Position numbers and translations under genes: made by a program. The notes beneath the pieces were generated by a model that was not told where the DNA came from, made no database searches, and saw only the letters and a list, made by a program, of their open reading frames with translations. From NCBI RefSeq assembly GCF_910592395.1, contig NC_088320.1:13144501-13208500 (forward strand): a stretch of 64,000 nt of DNA. Direction: 5' to 3'. The stretch comes from Lineus longissimus (taxonomy: Eukaryota > Nemertea > Pilidiophora > Heteronemertea > Lineidae). Positions 1 to 11,900 of this stretch are shown here, piece after piece. Position 1 is the stretch's first letter. Each line of letters starts with the position of its first letter.

Positions 1-1
1 C

Positions 2-391
2 AAAACTCTCATTGATGACAAAACAAAGATGGAGGTTTTCAATGACTTATGGCTCATGTATAAATATAACGAAGCCTATCTATTTGGAAACAAATACCTT
101 ATAGTTAAAGCTGACAATAGCATCGAAATATTTGATAAAAGACAGGATTTGCATGGAAAGTTTCTAAGTGTGTACGAAATCGTTCACGTAGACAATGATC
201 TCGTTAAAACTAAGAACAAATTAATTAGTAGCGGGAGTGGCCAAATGAGGTTGCTGATGTCCTTCACCGCCAAACATGACACGTCATATGCTATCCTTCC
301 AACCAAAGCTGGTGAATTCGTTAGCTGGCCAAGGGGGAATAGGGGCCAGCATATACCTTTAGTCGCGAAGATCTATAGTAAAAGAGTTTAA
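2..391 (+). CDS. Unrecognised protein, 3' part only
   Basis: An open frame enters from the left edge of the window, passes an internal ATG at 29 and stops at 389-391, giving about 130 residues. I do not recognise the family. Residues such as NKYLIVKADNSIEIFDK alternate beta-strand-like stretches with turns, faintly like a beta-propeller repeat, but there is no diagnostic motif. From base 188 onward the sequence is duplicated at 36234, where only the 3' part of this ORF is kept. It could be a host exon or an ORF of an uncharacterised repeat; the duplication favours the latter. Confidence 0.35.
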   Translation, partial: KTLIDDKTKMEVFNDLWLMYKYNEAYLFGNKYLIVKADNSIEIFDKRQDLHGKFLSVYEIVHVDNDLVKTKNKLISSGSGQMRLLMSFTAKHDTSYAILPTKAGEFVSWPRGNRGQHIPLVAKIYSKRV

Positions 392-629
392 TAAAAGGTG
401 AATAAGCAATGGAAAACATTCGGAATTCGTTCCAGAGTGGTAAGTTAGGTTAAAAAAAACTATTTTTCATATTTTGACAAAGTGTTGTGAATATTACGCG
501 TTGTACTTCGAGTGTTCCACCACTTATAATACTGGTAGAGAAAAAGACGTCAGGGCCACGGGAGGTTGTTTCCACTATAATACCAGGGAGAAAGACAATT
601 GAGGCTAGGATCCCACGGAAGGTTGTTTC
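188..629 (+). repeat. Dispersed repeat, copy A (copy B at 36234-36676)
   Basis: About 440 bases match 36234-36676 in the same orientation with few differences. The match starts in the ORF at GTAGACAATGATCTCG and ends in GGTTGTTTCCACT. Copy A then runs into a CGTT microsatellite, while copy B runs directly into the second copy of the 21-kb segmental duplication. Confidence 0.8.
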
Positions 630-632
630 CAC

Positions 633-655
633 TCGTTCGTTCGTTCGTTCGTTCG
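633..655. repeat. CGTT microsatellite
   Basis: About five tandem CGTT units sit exactly where the similarity between 188-629 and 36234-36676 ends, so the microsatellite marks that breakpoint. The following 300 bases up to the MITE at 972 show nothing I can identify. Confidence 0.8.
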
Positions 656-971
656 CGAATTCCTCCCGCTAGAATCGAGAAACCCTTATAAAAAGTCGTT
701 GTATTTACAGTCTCTGGCTATATATAGTCTGTGGCATATTAAGTTGCATAGCGAGTTGGCCCTGTCAGTGTTTGATTTTAATGAAATTACAAGCCTATCG
801 GCGACGATGAGGAACTTCAGGTTAATGTGAGGCATTGTAGATCAAAGTTATTATTAATCTTGGATATTTAGGAAGCGGTTATTGGCAGTAAACGAATGAA
901 ACGTGCGAAGAATATGTAAGTCATAGATATAGCTTTAAAGTAATTTTATTACCATGAATCATTTATGAATA

Positions 972-1190
972 CTGTAAACCGTGAAATTTTTTGCGGGCGT
1001 TTTAATTTTGCGGTCTTTGCGGTGCGCCCTTGTCCGCCAAATCAATAGGCGTAAAATATATATTTGTCTCTCAATGTCCCTTTGCGGCACCGAGGAATCC
1101 GCATTAATTTTAAGCGTTAAATATATTTTTCTTGCGAAAACGGACCTCATCCGCGAAATAAACCAGCCGCAAAAATTTCTTGGTTTACAG
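972..1190. mobile_element. MITE, mariner-type (TA target duplication)
   Basis: A 219-bp element has terminal inverted repeats. The left end reads CTGTAAACC, two bases, GAAATTTTTTGCGG; the right end is its imperfect complement. TA dinucleotides flank it at 970-971 and 1191-1192. It is too short to encode a transposase. The terminal TA duplication and size fit a non-autonomous Tc1/mariner derivative. Confidence 0.75.
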
Positions 1191-1334
1191 TATTGATGTT
1201 ACATGTTAACTCTTACAATGATAGATTTAAAAGTACATGGTGTAAATAAGTTGATTGTTTTTGTATTCATTGTTCATACAGGTTTCTTCAGTCTAACGTC
1301 TATGATTGTCAGTCAAATCTTAAGGTATCACAAC

Positions 1335-3081
1335 CTACAAGTACCAGTATGATTTACAATTTCCGTTAATATGACCGTTTGCATTGCAAAGCTGACATTT
1401 CACTGATTGGTAATTGACAGTTATGTCTTTAGTTTTCGAAAGGCGTGCTCCTGGTAGCTTGAGAGCTTTCTTGACAAGTTGTGTCAATTCTTGATTACCA
1501 CGATGTGTTGGGTGCAAGCCATCTTTGGGAGTCACTAAATCCACCTTCGCCGGCCTTTCATCTTGAGTATCAGTTTTCAGGCCTCGGTTACGACAAAACA
1601 CACGCTTAAAAGAAATCACATTGCAATTAGATACATTGTATATTCAATGACGAAGTTTTTAAATAGGCCGGGTCTATTTAGCAAGCCGCTCGCCGAACAG
1701 GCATCTTTTTTTGTCCTGTTTGGAGAGGTGCTTGCCAAACAGTACTAAAAAGCCACCCTGTTCGACAAGGCGGGCTTGCCAAACAGGGCAAAAATACTAC
1801 CCTCTTTGGCGAGCCGGAGAGGTAACAACATGTTGGCCAATCAGAGAGCAGTGACGTCATATTCGAGTTTATATGCGCATATTTAACAATGGGCGACTTC
1901 CCGCTCTTGATTTAATTCCTGTTGCTAAACTCGGGTTTTGGTCAATAATCTATGAAGAAGCATGTACATGTACATGACTGTATGGATTTACAAAAAAAGT
2001 AATAAACGTGATTTAACTGATAAGCATGTTAAATGCATTAGTGTGCATTTCTAAATGCGTTTCACTGTAACTCCAGTGCTGCTGACCGTGTTGCCACGAA
2101 TGATAATGAGCTCCTGGATGGTTGAATATGCATGAATTTCGGCTCTCCATCTAGGGCAGAAAAAAGGCGCTATTTGGTGAGCCGGGCTTGCCAAATAGTC
2201 ACTTCCTTTTAAATATGACTTCTTGCACTTGTGTAGATAATTCAATTTGAATACGATTTTTTACTTACACAAACATTACAAATTTTCACTGCATATTTCC
2301 ATTTCAATGCTTTTATTATTTTGTTTAACTTCTTTGCCTTCAACCAAGCATTGTTGTCCATGTTTCTTGGTGGAATGGTAGACACTGTCACACAAGCTTT
2401 TGGTGCAACACTTGTCATATGGCAAACAATTTCCTAGAAATGAAAAAGACCATTGTGAATATGATAATAATGAGCGATGATAGTGATGGGTTATTTTAGG
2501 TTTTTACTGTCTTATATTTTGAAGGTATTATTAGGCTCTAGGGGGGTAGAGTTCTGGAGTTGCCTACTATCATTACATTTGGCCTTCGGTTCACTAGGAC
2601 ACTAGACCAATTGGAGATAGTGCCTTAGAGCTAAAACAACATGAGCGACCAATATATTTAGTGTACATTGACTGCATTTATGGCCATGTAGTTTGGTTTT
2701 TAAGACTTTAAGCCGAGTTGGTCTTTTGAACATTGCCTTCTGTTATACTTTTGGTAGTATCAATTACTTCGAGTTATACGTAACAATTTGCCAAGGGAAT
2801 TATTGGTAAATCATTTAAAAACATACCTCTATCCGATCACCAATGTCTTTCATTGAAAAGCCTGGACCATTGGACGAACAATCGTTCGTGCCAACCAATA
2901 CAAATATATCGGTAAACGCCGCCCATCGAATCTTTCTACATTTTTCTAATAGCGACACGGTATTAAACCCTTTAAATGCAAAGGTAATGTGGTCGTTTAA
3001 TGAGCTTCCCAATGTTGCATTGTTAACATATTTCAAAATAGAGGCAGAAAATATTGCGGTACGTTTTTCAAAATTCGCCAT
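1335..3081 (-). CDS. SGNH-hydrolase-like protein with C-terminal CCHC zinc knuckle, three exons
   Basis: Three exons with GT-AG borders and phase-0 junctions join in frame: 3081-2827, 2433-2269 and 1604-1335, giving about 229 residues. Exon 1 has a weak block I (SASILKYV where GDS is usual) and a clear block III, FVLVGTND. Exon 3 has the block V signature DGLHPT with the catalytic Asp/His pair, then a CX2CX4HX4C knuckle (CQLCNANGHINGNC) near the C-terminus. The family is serine esterases and lipases. The degenerate GDS leaves activity uncertain. Fusion to a retroviral-type knuckle recalls retrotransposon ORF1 esterases, but the introns argue for a host or DNA-transposon gene. The ATG at 3081 lies 26 bases from a MITE inserted upstream. 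Confidence 0.6.
1605..2268. other. Intron of the SGNH gene containing inverted short repeats
   Basis: This 664-base intron holds several inverted copies of a motif around CTTGCCAAACAGG and its complement (about 1673-1830), and a related copy near 2165-2205 (GGTGAGCCGGGCTTGCC). They could be remnants of a small foldback element. No ORF of interest is present. Confidence 0.4.
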
Positions 3082-3106
3082 TTTGACTTTTTTGTTATCA
3101 TTGTTA

Positions 3107-3712
3107 GGTCTCGTTAGGGAGTTTTTCCCAAATGTACGCGATGATGACGTGTACCATTAACAGGGCGTAACATCTATTTTGAGATGCGTTTCCAAAGTGA
3201 ATGCATGAGAACAACCCATTTGTGTCGTATATCACTGGAAACGCCCGATTGCCAATTGGGCCGGACAATCACGAAAAACCCCAAATATTATACATTTCTT
3301 CCTGAATAATTCTTACAGTGACCATTCTCCCATGAAAGACAGTTGCTTACGCTACACAAAAATCAAAAAAGAATCGAGGGTCAACCATTGAACTTTTGAG
3401 ATATGTTGAATTTTGCACAAATCAGCGAAAAACGCACCAAGTGGCACTGGATGGCATTTTAACACGGGGCCGACGCACATCCCAAGTTCAGTGTACACAT
3501 ACGTCGGCAACAACAGTATAAATGCGTAGTTTCTTGTTAGTCGTTTATTGAGTAGCGCTATAGGTTTCAGAAACTCCAAAAAACCTGTCTTTGCCAAAAC
3601 AAGTGCTGAATCAACGCTGACATACTGTAAGGACCGAGAAATCAATGATTTTAGGAACTACGGTTAGGGCTTGGCCGCGCATGAATAAAAAAAAAAACTC
3701 CCTAATGAGACC
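3107..3712. mobile_element. MITE, PIF/Harbinger-type (TTA target duplication)
   Basis: The left terminus GGTCTCGTTAGGGAGTTTTT is mirrored at the right by AAAACTCCCTAATGAGACC, and the direct duplication TTA flanks both sides (3104-3106 and 3713-3715). The 606-bp interior has no transposase. The 3-bp TTA duplication is the hallmark of the PIF/Harbinger superfamily. Confidence 0.75.
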
Positions 3713-3859
3713 TTAAAAGCAATAAAGTATAGGCACCAATTTTTACAACGGCCGTTCATATCACATCTAGGTCGGTCGCAAGGCACTTTTCGAAGCAGAA
3801 TTTACTGTTTTATGGTGTAGAATATTGAATATTTAATACGTAGATAATATGTAAAGAGC

Positions 3860-4300
3860 AAGCTCTAGTGAACTCACACAACTGTTTGACATGGGGGCCC
3901 CCCAAACCTCCGTCCTTCTGACATATTTAGCCAGTACATTGGGGGATGAGTCCCCCAAACCCGCTCCCCCGTTCTCCCAAGCAGACGATTTTTAAATACA
4001 TGGTGTCCCACACCCGCACTTCAGTGGCGCCGGTGTGAATAAATCTACTTTATACACACGTAACCATTACACTCACTACGTTGTGTGAGTTAATATGTAA
4101 AGAGCAATCTCTAGTGAACTCACACAACTGTTTGACATGGGGGAGCCCCCCAAACCCCTGTCCTTCTGACATATATAGCCAGTACATTGGGGGATGAGTC
4201 CCCCAAACCCCCTCCCCCGTTCTCTGAAGGTGACAGGTTTTAGTCAGTACATTGGGGGGAAGGCCCCCCCCCATTGGACTCTAAAAATAGAATTCCTTGG
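3860..4300. repeat. Tandemly repeated G/C-run sequence family
   Basis: Two direct copies of a segment starting TATGTAAAGAGCAA and including CTCACACAACTGTTTGACATGG occur at about 3850 and 4095. Each is followed by runs of C and G around the phrase ACATTGGGGGATGAGTCCCCC, which can fold back on itself. Inverse-orientation relatives occur at 62900-63330. Confidence 0.6.
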
Positions 4301-4379
4301 AGACGCTGAACAATAAGGCCTCATAAAGAAATAGTCCCCGCCCCGGTAGCTGTCTCATATCTGCTGGAAGAAGCAGCTC

Positions 4380-5220
4380 TTTGTGGTGAAATAATAATTG
4401 AATGCATGTCATGACACCCAGGAGAGTGTTCTCATTTCTGAAACAGTTGCATGGTTGGAATGAATTTCCAAATCAGTCTGTCAAATCTCTATGCAATGAA
4501 AATTGAAATGTCACAACTGTCTCCACCGACGTTGTCCTGTATGTCCTAGCAGACGATTTTTAAATAAATGATGTGATTGATATACTTGTAGATTGGAATG
4601 AATTATTTCTTCAATGATATGAAAATTGAAAACCCTCTGACATGTTCGAGTACAAAAATGCAGAGGCAAGACACACCATGCATGTCATGACACCCAGGAG
4701 GTTTTTCTCATTTCTGAAACAGTTGCATGGTTGGAATGAATTCCCAAGTCAGTCCGTCAAATCTCTATCCAAATGGAACATTATGACCACTCTATATTTG
4801 TGCAGTAGTGTTAAAACTGACTTTTTTGAAGTAAAGAACGTAAATTGAGAAGAAGAGGACGTTTACTTTGTCTGCAATGAAATGTCACAACTGTCTCCGC
4901 CGACGTTGTTGTCCTGTATGTTCTAGCAGACGATTTTTAGATACATGATGTCCCACACCCGCACTTCAGGACAGTGGCGCCGGTGTGAATAAATCTACTT
5001 GCGTGAATGGTCAATGGCTCATGACGTCATGAAATAATTGCGTCACGAGGAAGGAAACAATGGGAATCATGGTATCTGTAGTTGCGGTGCGTCGTGAAAG
5101 CAGGATCGGCAAGCGCGGCCTGTATGGAATGTGACAAACTGTACCGGAACCAGAATTGTCATGGGTCTGCACAAATTTTTTCAGATTCGATGGACACAAT
5201 GATCAATTCCTGCTTATTTC
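4380..5220 (+). repeat. Dispersed repeat with inverted partner at the right end of the window
   Basis: The stretch 4527-5200 matches the reverse complement of 63340-64000, including an ORF-like segment (4642-4848; MFEYKNAEARHTMHVM at its start) and a 3' part near 4990-5199. A partial internal duplicate lies at 4380-4560. The conserved reading frame in both copies, with few stops, suggests decayed coding sequence of a transposable element, but I recognise no domain. The segment 5220-5480 is AT-rich and shows nothing further. Confidence 0.6.
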
Positions 5221-5480
5221 AACCATAGAGAATCTGTTGCACTTTTACATTGCCTCAGTCAATAAAGAATTGAGCACATGAATCGGGGATAAAATATATT
5301 TTTATTTATCTATTTCAGTTGGGCAACTGCGTACAATATGATAATATGATTTAGTTGTTAATATTTTTTGAGCTTTACATCAATGAAGTCTAACAAATAG
5401 ATATAGGCCTAAGTCATTGTAACATAAGAACAACTAATTTTCGGCAGTTATAACATTGAGAGTCTGTTTGTTATGCAGCA

Positions 5481-6240
5481 ACATGTGATTTTACTCATCT
5501 TAATTTATATATATCATACATGTACAATAATAACAAGTTTTTGAGATCGAATAATCATGAGCATGGATAGTGAATTGCTAACCATTGGCGCAGCTAAGAA
5601 ACATGTGGAAAAATAAACTCTGGAATCTACCAATTGTTTCGGTAAACAATACATACAATTTGTTAACATACATGTGATTTTACTCATCTTAATTTCTATA
5701 TATCATACATGTACAATAATAACAAGTTTTTGAGATCGAATTATCATGAGCATGGTATAGTGAATTGCTAACCATTGGCGCAGCTAAGAAACATGTAGAA
5801 AAATAAACTCTGGAATCTACCAATTGTTTCGGTAAACAATACATACAATTTGTTAACATACATGTGATTTTACTCATCTTAATTTCTATATATCATACAT
5901 GTACAATAATAACAAGTTTTTGAGATCGAATTATCATGAGCATGGTATAGTGAATTGCTAACCATTGGTGCAGCTAAGAAACATGTAGAACAATAAACTC
6001 TGGAATCTACCAATTGTTTCGGTAAACAATACATACAATTTGTTAACATACATGTGATTTTACTCATCTTAATTTCTATATATCATACATGTACAATAAT
6101 AACAAGTTTTTGAGATCGAATTATCATGAGCATGGTATAGTGAATTGCTAACCATTGGCGCAGCTAAGAAACATGTAGAAAAATAAACTCTGGAATCTAC
6201 CAATTGTTTCGGTAAACAATACATACAATTTGTTAACATG
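5481..6240. repeat. Satellite array, 4 x about 190 bp
   Basis: Four head-to-tail units start at ACATGTGATTTTACTC (5481, 5670, 5860, 6050), spaced 189-190 bases and nearly identical. The short minus-strand reading frames within each unit simply reflect the repetition. The array lies about 1.5 kb beyond the 3' side of the Helentron coding region. Confidence 0.9.
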
Positions 6241-6340
6241 CATATATTGATCATTGCAAGTTACATGAATGATTATGGACATAGCATAAGCAGTCGATAC
6301 AATCTGATAATTTGGTAGTCATAACATTGATTTTTTTTCG

Positions 6341-7672
6341 AGTTTCAGATATTACAGCAAGAGATGCAACCGACAACAGGTGTTGTACTTCAAATCAGGC
6401 TGTAAATAAGTTAAACAATATGGCGTCTACAATGTGATCATGTTTGATATCATTAAAGTGACAGGTTTTGATTGAAAGATCATGGCGTAACACTTGAAAA
6501 CAAATGACTATATTCACAGTTTCAGATATTACAGAAAGAGATGCAACCGACAACAGGTGTTGTACTTCAAATCAGCCTGTAAATAAGTGAAACAATATGG
6601 CGTCTACAATGTGATCATGTTTGATATTATTAAAGTGACAGGTTTTGATTGAAAGATCATGGCGTAACACTTGAAAACAAATGACTATATTCACAGTTTC
6701 AGATATTACAGAAAGAGACGCAACGGACAACAGGTGTTGTACTTCAAATCAGCTTGTAAATAAGTGAAACAATATGGCGTCTACAATGTGATCATGTTTG
6801 ATATCATTAAAGTGACAGGTTTTGATTGAAAGATCATGGCGTAACACTTGAAAACAAATGACTATATTCACAGTTTAGATATTACAGCAAGAGATGCAAC
6901 CGTCAACAGGTGTTGTACTTCAAATCAGGCTGTAAATAAGTGAAACAATATGGCGTCTACAATGTGATCATATTTGATATCATCAAAGTGACAGGTTTTG
7001 ATTGAAAGATCATGGCGTAACACTTGAAAACAAATGACTATATTCACAGTTTCAGAAATTACAGAAAGAGATGCAACCGACAACAGGTGTTGTACTTCAA
7101 ATCAGGCTGTAAATAAGTGAAACAATATGGCGACTACAATGTGATCATGTTTGATATCATTAAAGTGACAGGTTTTGATTGTAAGATCATGGCGTAACAC
7201 TTGAAAACAAATGACTATATTCACAGTTTCAGATATTACAGCAAGAGATGCAACCGACAACAGGTGTTGTACTTCAAATCAGGCTGTAAATAAGTGAAAC
7301 AATATGGCGTCTACAATGTGATCATGTTTGATATCATTAAAGTGACAGGTTTTGATTGTAAGATCATGGCGTAACACTTGAAAACAAATGACTATATTTA
7401 CAGTTTCAGATATTACAGAAAGAGATGCAACCGACAACAGGTGTTGTACTTCAAATCAGCCTGTAAATAAGTGAAACAATATGGCGACTACAATGTGATC
7501 ATGTTTGATATCATTAAAGTGACAGGTTTTGATTGTAAGATCATGGCGTAACACTTGAAAACAAATGACTATATTCACAGTTTCAGATATTACAGCAAGA
7601 GATGCAACCGACAACAGGTGCTGTACTTCAAATCAGGCTGTAAATAAGTGAAACAATTATTATGGCGACTCG
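6341..7672. repeat. Satellite array, 8 x 177 bp
   Basis: GAGATGCAAC recurs at 6361, 6538, 6715 (as GAGACGCAAC), 6891, 7068, 7245, 7422 and 7599, a 176-177-base period over eight units. Variants GCAAGAG and GAAAGAG partly alternate, hinting at a two-unit higher-order repeat. The array ends about 80 bases from the stop of the RPA-like gene, on the 3' side of the Helentron, where related non-autonomous elements often carry tandem repeats. Confidence 0.9.
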
Positions 7673-7754
7673 GAGTTGTTCTTTATATCAGGCTGTAGGA
7701 AGTGAAACAATCTAAAAATAAGGTTGGCCGTTAGAATTTGCAATGTAAGTGAAA

Positions 7755-8760
7755 TTAAATTGTTTGAATTTGGAGCAGTTGGTTGGTTGAATTTAGTGAA
7801 AATGCTGCTCTGCCCAGATCAAGGAGGAATTCCTCAATGATCTCGAGGTCAGCAGAGATGATAGTATCTAGAATGTTTTTTAGCGAATCTTGTGAGGCTG
7901 TACATTTCAAATTTTTTTGACCGTCTAGCTTGATTTGAAGTTTCGCACTTAGACGATTGTAAATATTTTCGGATTTAAATTTGAGGCTGCAAGACGGGCA
8001 TCGGCAGAATTTGGGGATGAGCAGGGTATTGTCCGTTATTTGCTGTTTGCACAAGGGGCATGCATTGTAAGGGGTTAATTCAGCCCCAACAATTTCACCT
8101 TCAACAGTTGTCTTTGTAGGTGTGTGTAATACATTGTTGATTTGTTGGATTTCTTGAAATGTTGTTTGCTTGTCTGTGTTAATTTGGCCCCCGTAATTTG
8201 GTTCTATTGTCCCCCCCATTATGCGAAAAGATTTATCTAGAGTCAGTTTGTTTGTGTTTTCATCCCATGTAGATAGAGTGATGGATCCAGTTGTGTCTGC
8301 AGCTGTAAATGTTGTTTTTTGGAGTTCTTTGTTGTAATGAGTGGTGATTGTTTTAGTTTCTAATTTTTCCATGATGCGGACGTCTACAGTTACTAAGGAT
8401 TTATTTTCAATGGATTTAATTTGCGCAATTGTTGAAACTGGGGGAGGTGTGTTGATTTTGGGTGTGAAGGGAAATGTTGGGGAGGCGTTTTCAAATGTCA
8501 AGGTGTCATTGCATAGAATTTTAGTTGGGTTTTGTTTATCATGTGAAAAATTTAAAATTTTGACAGCCTTCTTATTGTTTTGCATGTTTAGTAATTCCTG
8601 TTGTTTCTTTGGGGATGGTGAGAAGCACACCAGTTCCTTGTATTCATGGGGGCCTGTCTGTAGTTGGGCACGTAAATACTTGTTTCCTTTTTGAGAAGTT
8701 GCAATATCTGTGACTTCCTGGACATATCCCTCTACAAGGGTATTCTGTGGAGTCTTTGAG
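7755..8760 (-). CDS. RPA-like single-stranded DNA-binding protein of the Helentron
   Basis: About 335 residues are encoded from a splice acceptor (TTTTTCAG before 8760) to the stop at 7755. The frame continues upstream to 8831, but the strong acceptor suggests those residues are intron and that a 5' exon lies further up. Two OB-fold-like stretches precede a zinc ribbon near the C-terminus (CPLCKQ ... CRCPSC), the arrangement of the RPA1 C-terminal half. In Helitrons such proteins are thought to bind the displaced single strand during rolling-circle transposition. It lies 220 bases downstream of the Rep-helicase ORF on the same strand. No internal stop is seen. Confidence 0.8.
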
Positions 8761-8976
8761 CTGAAAAATGAAATGAAAGATATTTGTTTTAAATAGTAAT
8801 AAGTGTTGATTAATTTAAAACATATCGACATGATGCAATTTCATGAGTTGTTTCAGTAGTGGGATTTTCTTAGAAGATGAAGAATAATGTTCTTACATAA
8901 TTTTCTGATTAATTCTTCATATGATTGTTTGTCATGAAAACACTTTCAACTACTGATTTTTATTGAAATGAATTTG

Positions 8977-11900
8977 TTAGTCCTGAGGGTTGATTTCTAT
9001 CATTGAATTAGCTGTGGTGCTAAATCGTAAGGTAATTGCTGCATGGTCAGAGTAGAAGTTTTTGAATGCAGCAGTGTGAAAGAGGTATGGGAAGTTTTCT
9101 GGTAACAATACATGATCTAGTTGAGCTTCATCATGAGTGATGGCATCTAAGACAATTTTTTTTGAGTGAGCTTTGCAGATTTTAGAGAGGTTGTGAAAGC
9201 CAGCCATTGTCTTCGTGTCAATGTTTAGATCGCCCATGATTATGTCATTGCAAGCAATGATGGGTTGATTGTTTTTTAATGCAGTTGATGAGTGTGCGGG
9301 ATGAATATAAAAGAAAGCCAATGATGACATATTGATTTGGCATGTTATAAATTGGGTGCGATAGTCAATCATGTTTGTCGCTGACTTGATGTGACATGTG
9401 GCTGAGCTGTTCAATCGCTTCAATATTATCATGCCCATGGTGTTGTCTGAGAAGTCAAGTCGCGATATAATAGCAAAATTTGGAAATATGATATCTTCTG
9501 ATTGGATTGTATTGGACAACTTTGTTTCTGCCAGGCATATAATGTCTGCATTGCGTAAATGGAAATCAGCATTGAAATCCATGATATGTTTTGCATGCAA
9601 TAAACCATTGATGTTCAAATAAATAACTTTGACTTCATCTGATACGCTGTCATCATGGTATTTGAAGATTTTATTATGCAAGAAATGTTTACTCATGGTA
9701 TGGGTTCTATTTTCGATTTGATCAACTAGTTCTTCAGCGATACTCTTGTCTGTGACTATCATTTTCAATTTGTTGAATGATGCAAGGTATACATTTTGTA
9801 AGCTTTTGACACGCGTGATTGCTACATAGAAACTTCCTGGTGGTGCTTTTCGTGATGTTGATGTAGTTGATTTGTCTTCAAAGTGAATGATGACTTGATT
9901 TAATGTTAGACCTTGTGCTTTGTGACTGGTAATAGCATATGCAAGTATGAGAGGGTACTGTTTTCGTTGGATTTTGACATTGTGCTGTACGTTTTTGCTG
10001 TTGAATTTGAATGTTGCTCGCATCTGTGCAATGGGGACACATCCTGATTGGTATGTTAGGGGATGTTTTGTTTTGGCCTGAGCACTTGTTTTTTTGCCTA
10101 TATGGGTTGGAAATTGGACCCAAATGATTTGGTTATTTATGTCAAATTTAACAACATAGCCTCGTGCCCCATTTGTGAGGCCGTCTGATTTGTTCATATT
10201 TACTGTCAACATGACTGGGCAGTCAACCTTAACTTCTAGTTGCGTTGGCAGATGACCTGTCTTTGTGTATGGCAAGTCAAGTAAGGTGAACTTGTCAAAT
10301 CTATCAACATTGACGGCCTTGTCATCCGCCATAAAGGTTGCTGATTCAGTTTGAAGAATGTTTAATTTTGATTCATTAATGTTTTGCCTGATTTTATTGT
10401 TAATGACAATTATAGCAAGTCGACCATGTTTAAATTCATCATTATTATTTGCCTCTGGACATGGTTGGACTCGGTTTTGTAGCAATGTGGTATCTTCTTG
10501 TGTCAGTGATGATGGTCCTAAGCCAATGCGATCACATAAATCTGAGAAGCCAGGATCGTTTAATGAACGCATTTTTTGGTTCAAGTTATACACTTTGAAA
10601 TATTGTTTCCACTTGTTTTGAGCAGTAAAACACACACCACTGTTTCGATGGAAATTGTTGAAAATCCATGAATCGCCTACTGGTGGAAGCTGGAAGAAGT
10701 CACCAGTGCATAGTACAGGGATGTTTCCGAATGGCTTGGGTGAGCGGCCGAATATTTCTTCACATTGGACATGAATGTTGTGTAATTTGCGGCACCCTAA
10801 CATGGAGACTTCATCAATGCAAAGTAATCCTACCTGGCTATATTTCGACGCCAGGGTGTGATTGTTGGAGAATGATTCCAGTACTTCAGTGTCATCATTT
10901 CGATACATTCCCATAGCACTTTCAATTGTGTGGCCGCCAATCAATTGTGCAGCGGTGGCAGTAGGAGACATGACGAGTACTGTGTCCTTGTTCAAATCAT
11001 CCCCTGATTTCATGAGGAGGATTTTTGCAGCTTCAATGATGACTTTCATCAAGTACGTTTTGCCAGTTCCAGCACGTCCACCGATATATAGATAGAAAGG
11101 GGTTTTGTACTTGTTTGAATGGGATCTATTTAAACGTTCAATGATATCATCGAAGATCATTCTTTGGTCATTGTTGAGGTTTCGAATCTTTTCACAAACT
11201 GCTTGTCTGTTATTGACATTGTATTTTGCAGGCTGAAAATTGTTGGATGCTTTTTGAATGTAATCATTTATATCATTTTTTGATGTGGTTTCAGTTTTTT
11301 CATATGTTTCATTGCTATCACCATCGATACAGTCGTCATCATCGTCCTCTAACATTGTGGAATAATTTTCAATGGCATCTGTCATTTTTAACAACATTTC
11401 ACGATTGGGTTCAAACTGTTGACGCATTTTTTCAATGGCAACAGTATGACGATTGAAAATTTGTTCTAATGAATACTGCGTATTGTTGTGAATTTCAGCA
11501 TGTTCATCACGAAACGGAATGAACAATAACAACATGCTGCGCATAATTTCTTGGTCATCGGTCTTATTAAGGTAGTAGCGTATTATGGCTGCCCTTCTTC
11601 TGCGTTTGATTGTTCCCTTGTTGTTTTTCATGTAAAGGGCTTCTCCACTTTCTTCAATAGTGATACCGTCATCATGCGAGTATATGTCATGTTCATCTTG
11701 GTCTGATTTGGTATTGTGAATATTGTAATCGCGTGCAAATTCAGCTAATGAAGTTTTTTCGAGTGAATCAGGTCTGCTGGCATAATAGTCAATGATGCTG
11801 TTGAAAAATGGGTTGTCATCGGGGTCTAAAGTGTCAATATCAGGTCGCATCAATCCGTCTCGCATATTTGGTTTGCATACATTAACAAATTTATGGGTTC

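Noticed and set aside
3352-3645. 97-codon minus-strand ORF inside the TTA-flanked MITE
   Set aside because: No similarity to known domains and entirely within a short non-autonomous element; likely chance.
5689-6254. Three near-identical minus-strand ORFs of about 62 codons
   Set aside because: They are the same frame of successive 190-bp satellite units; nothing besides repetition supports coding.
6341-7672. Regular repeats considered as a CRISPR array
   Set aside because: Units are 177 bp with no short repeat/unique spacer structure and the DNA is eukaryotic.
8761-8831. N-terminal residues of the RPA-like ORF upstream of 8760
   Set aside because: A strong acceptor (CATTTTTCAG) lies at this point and the upstream residues lack OB-fold character, so they are probably intron.
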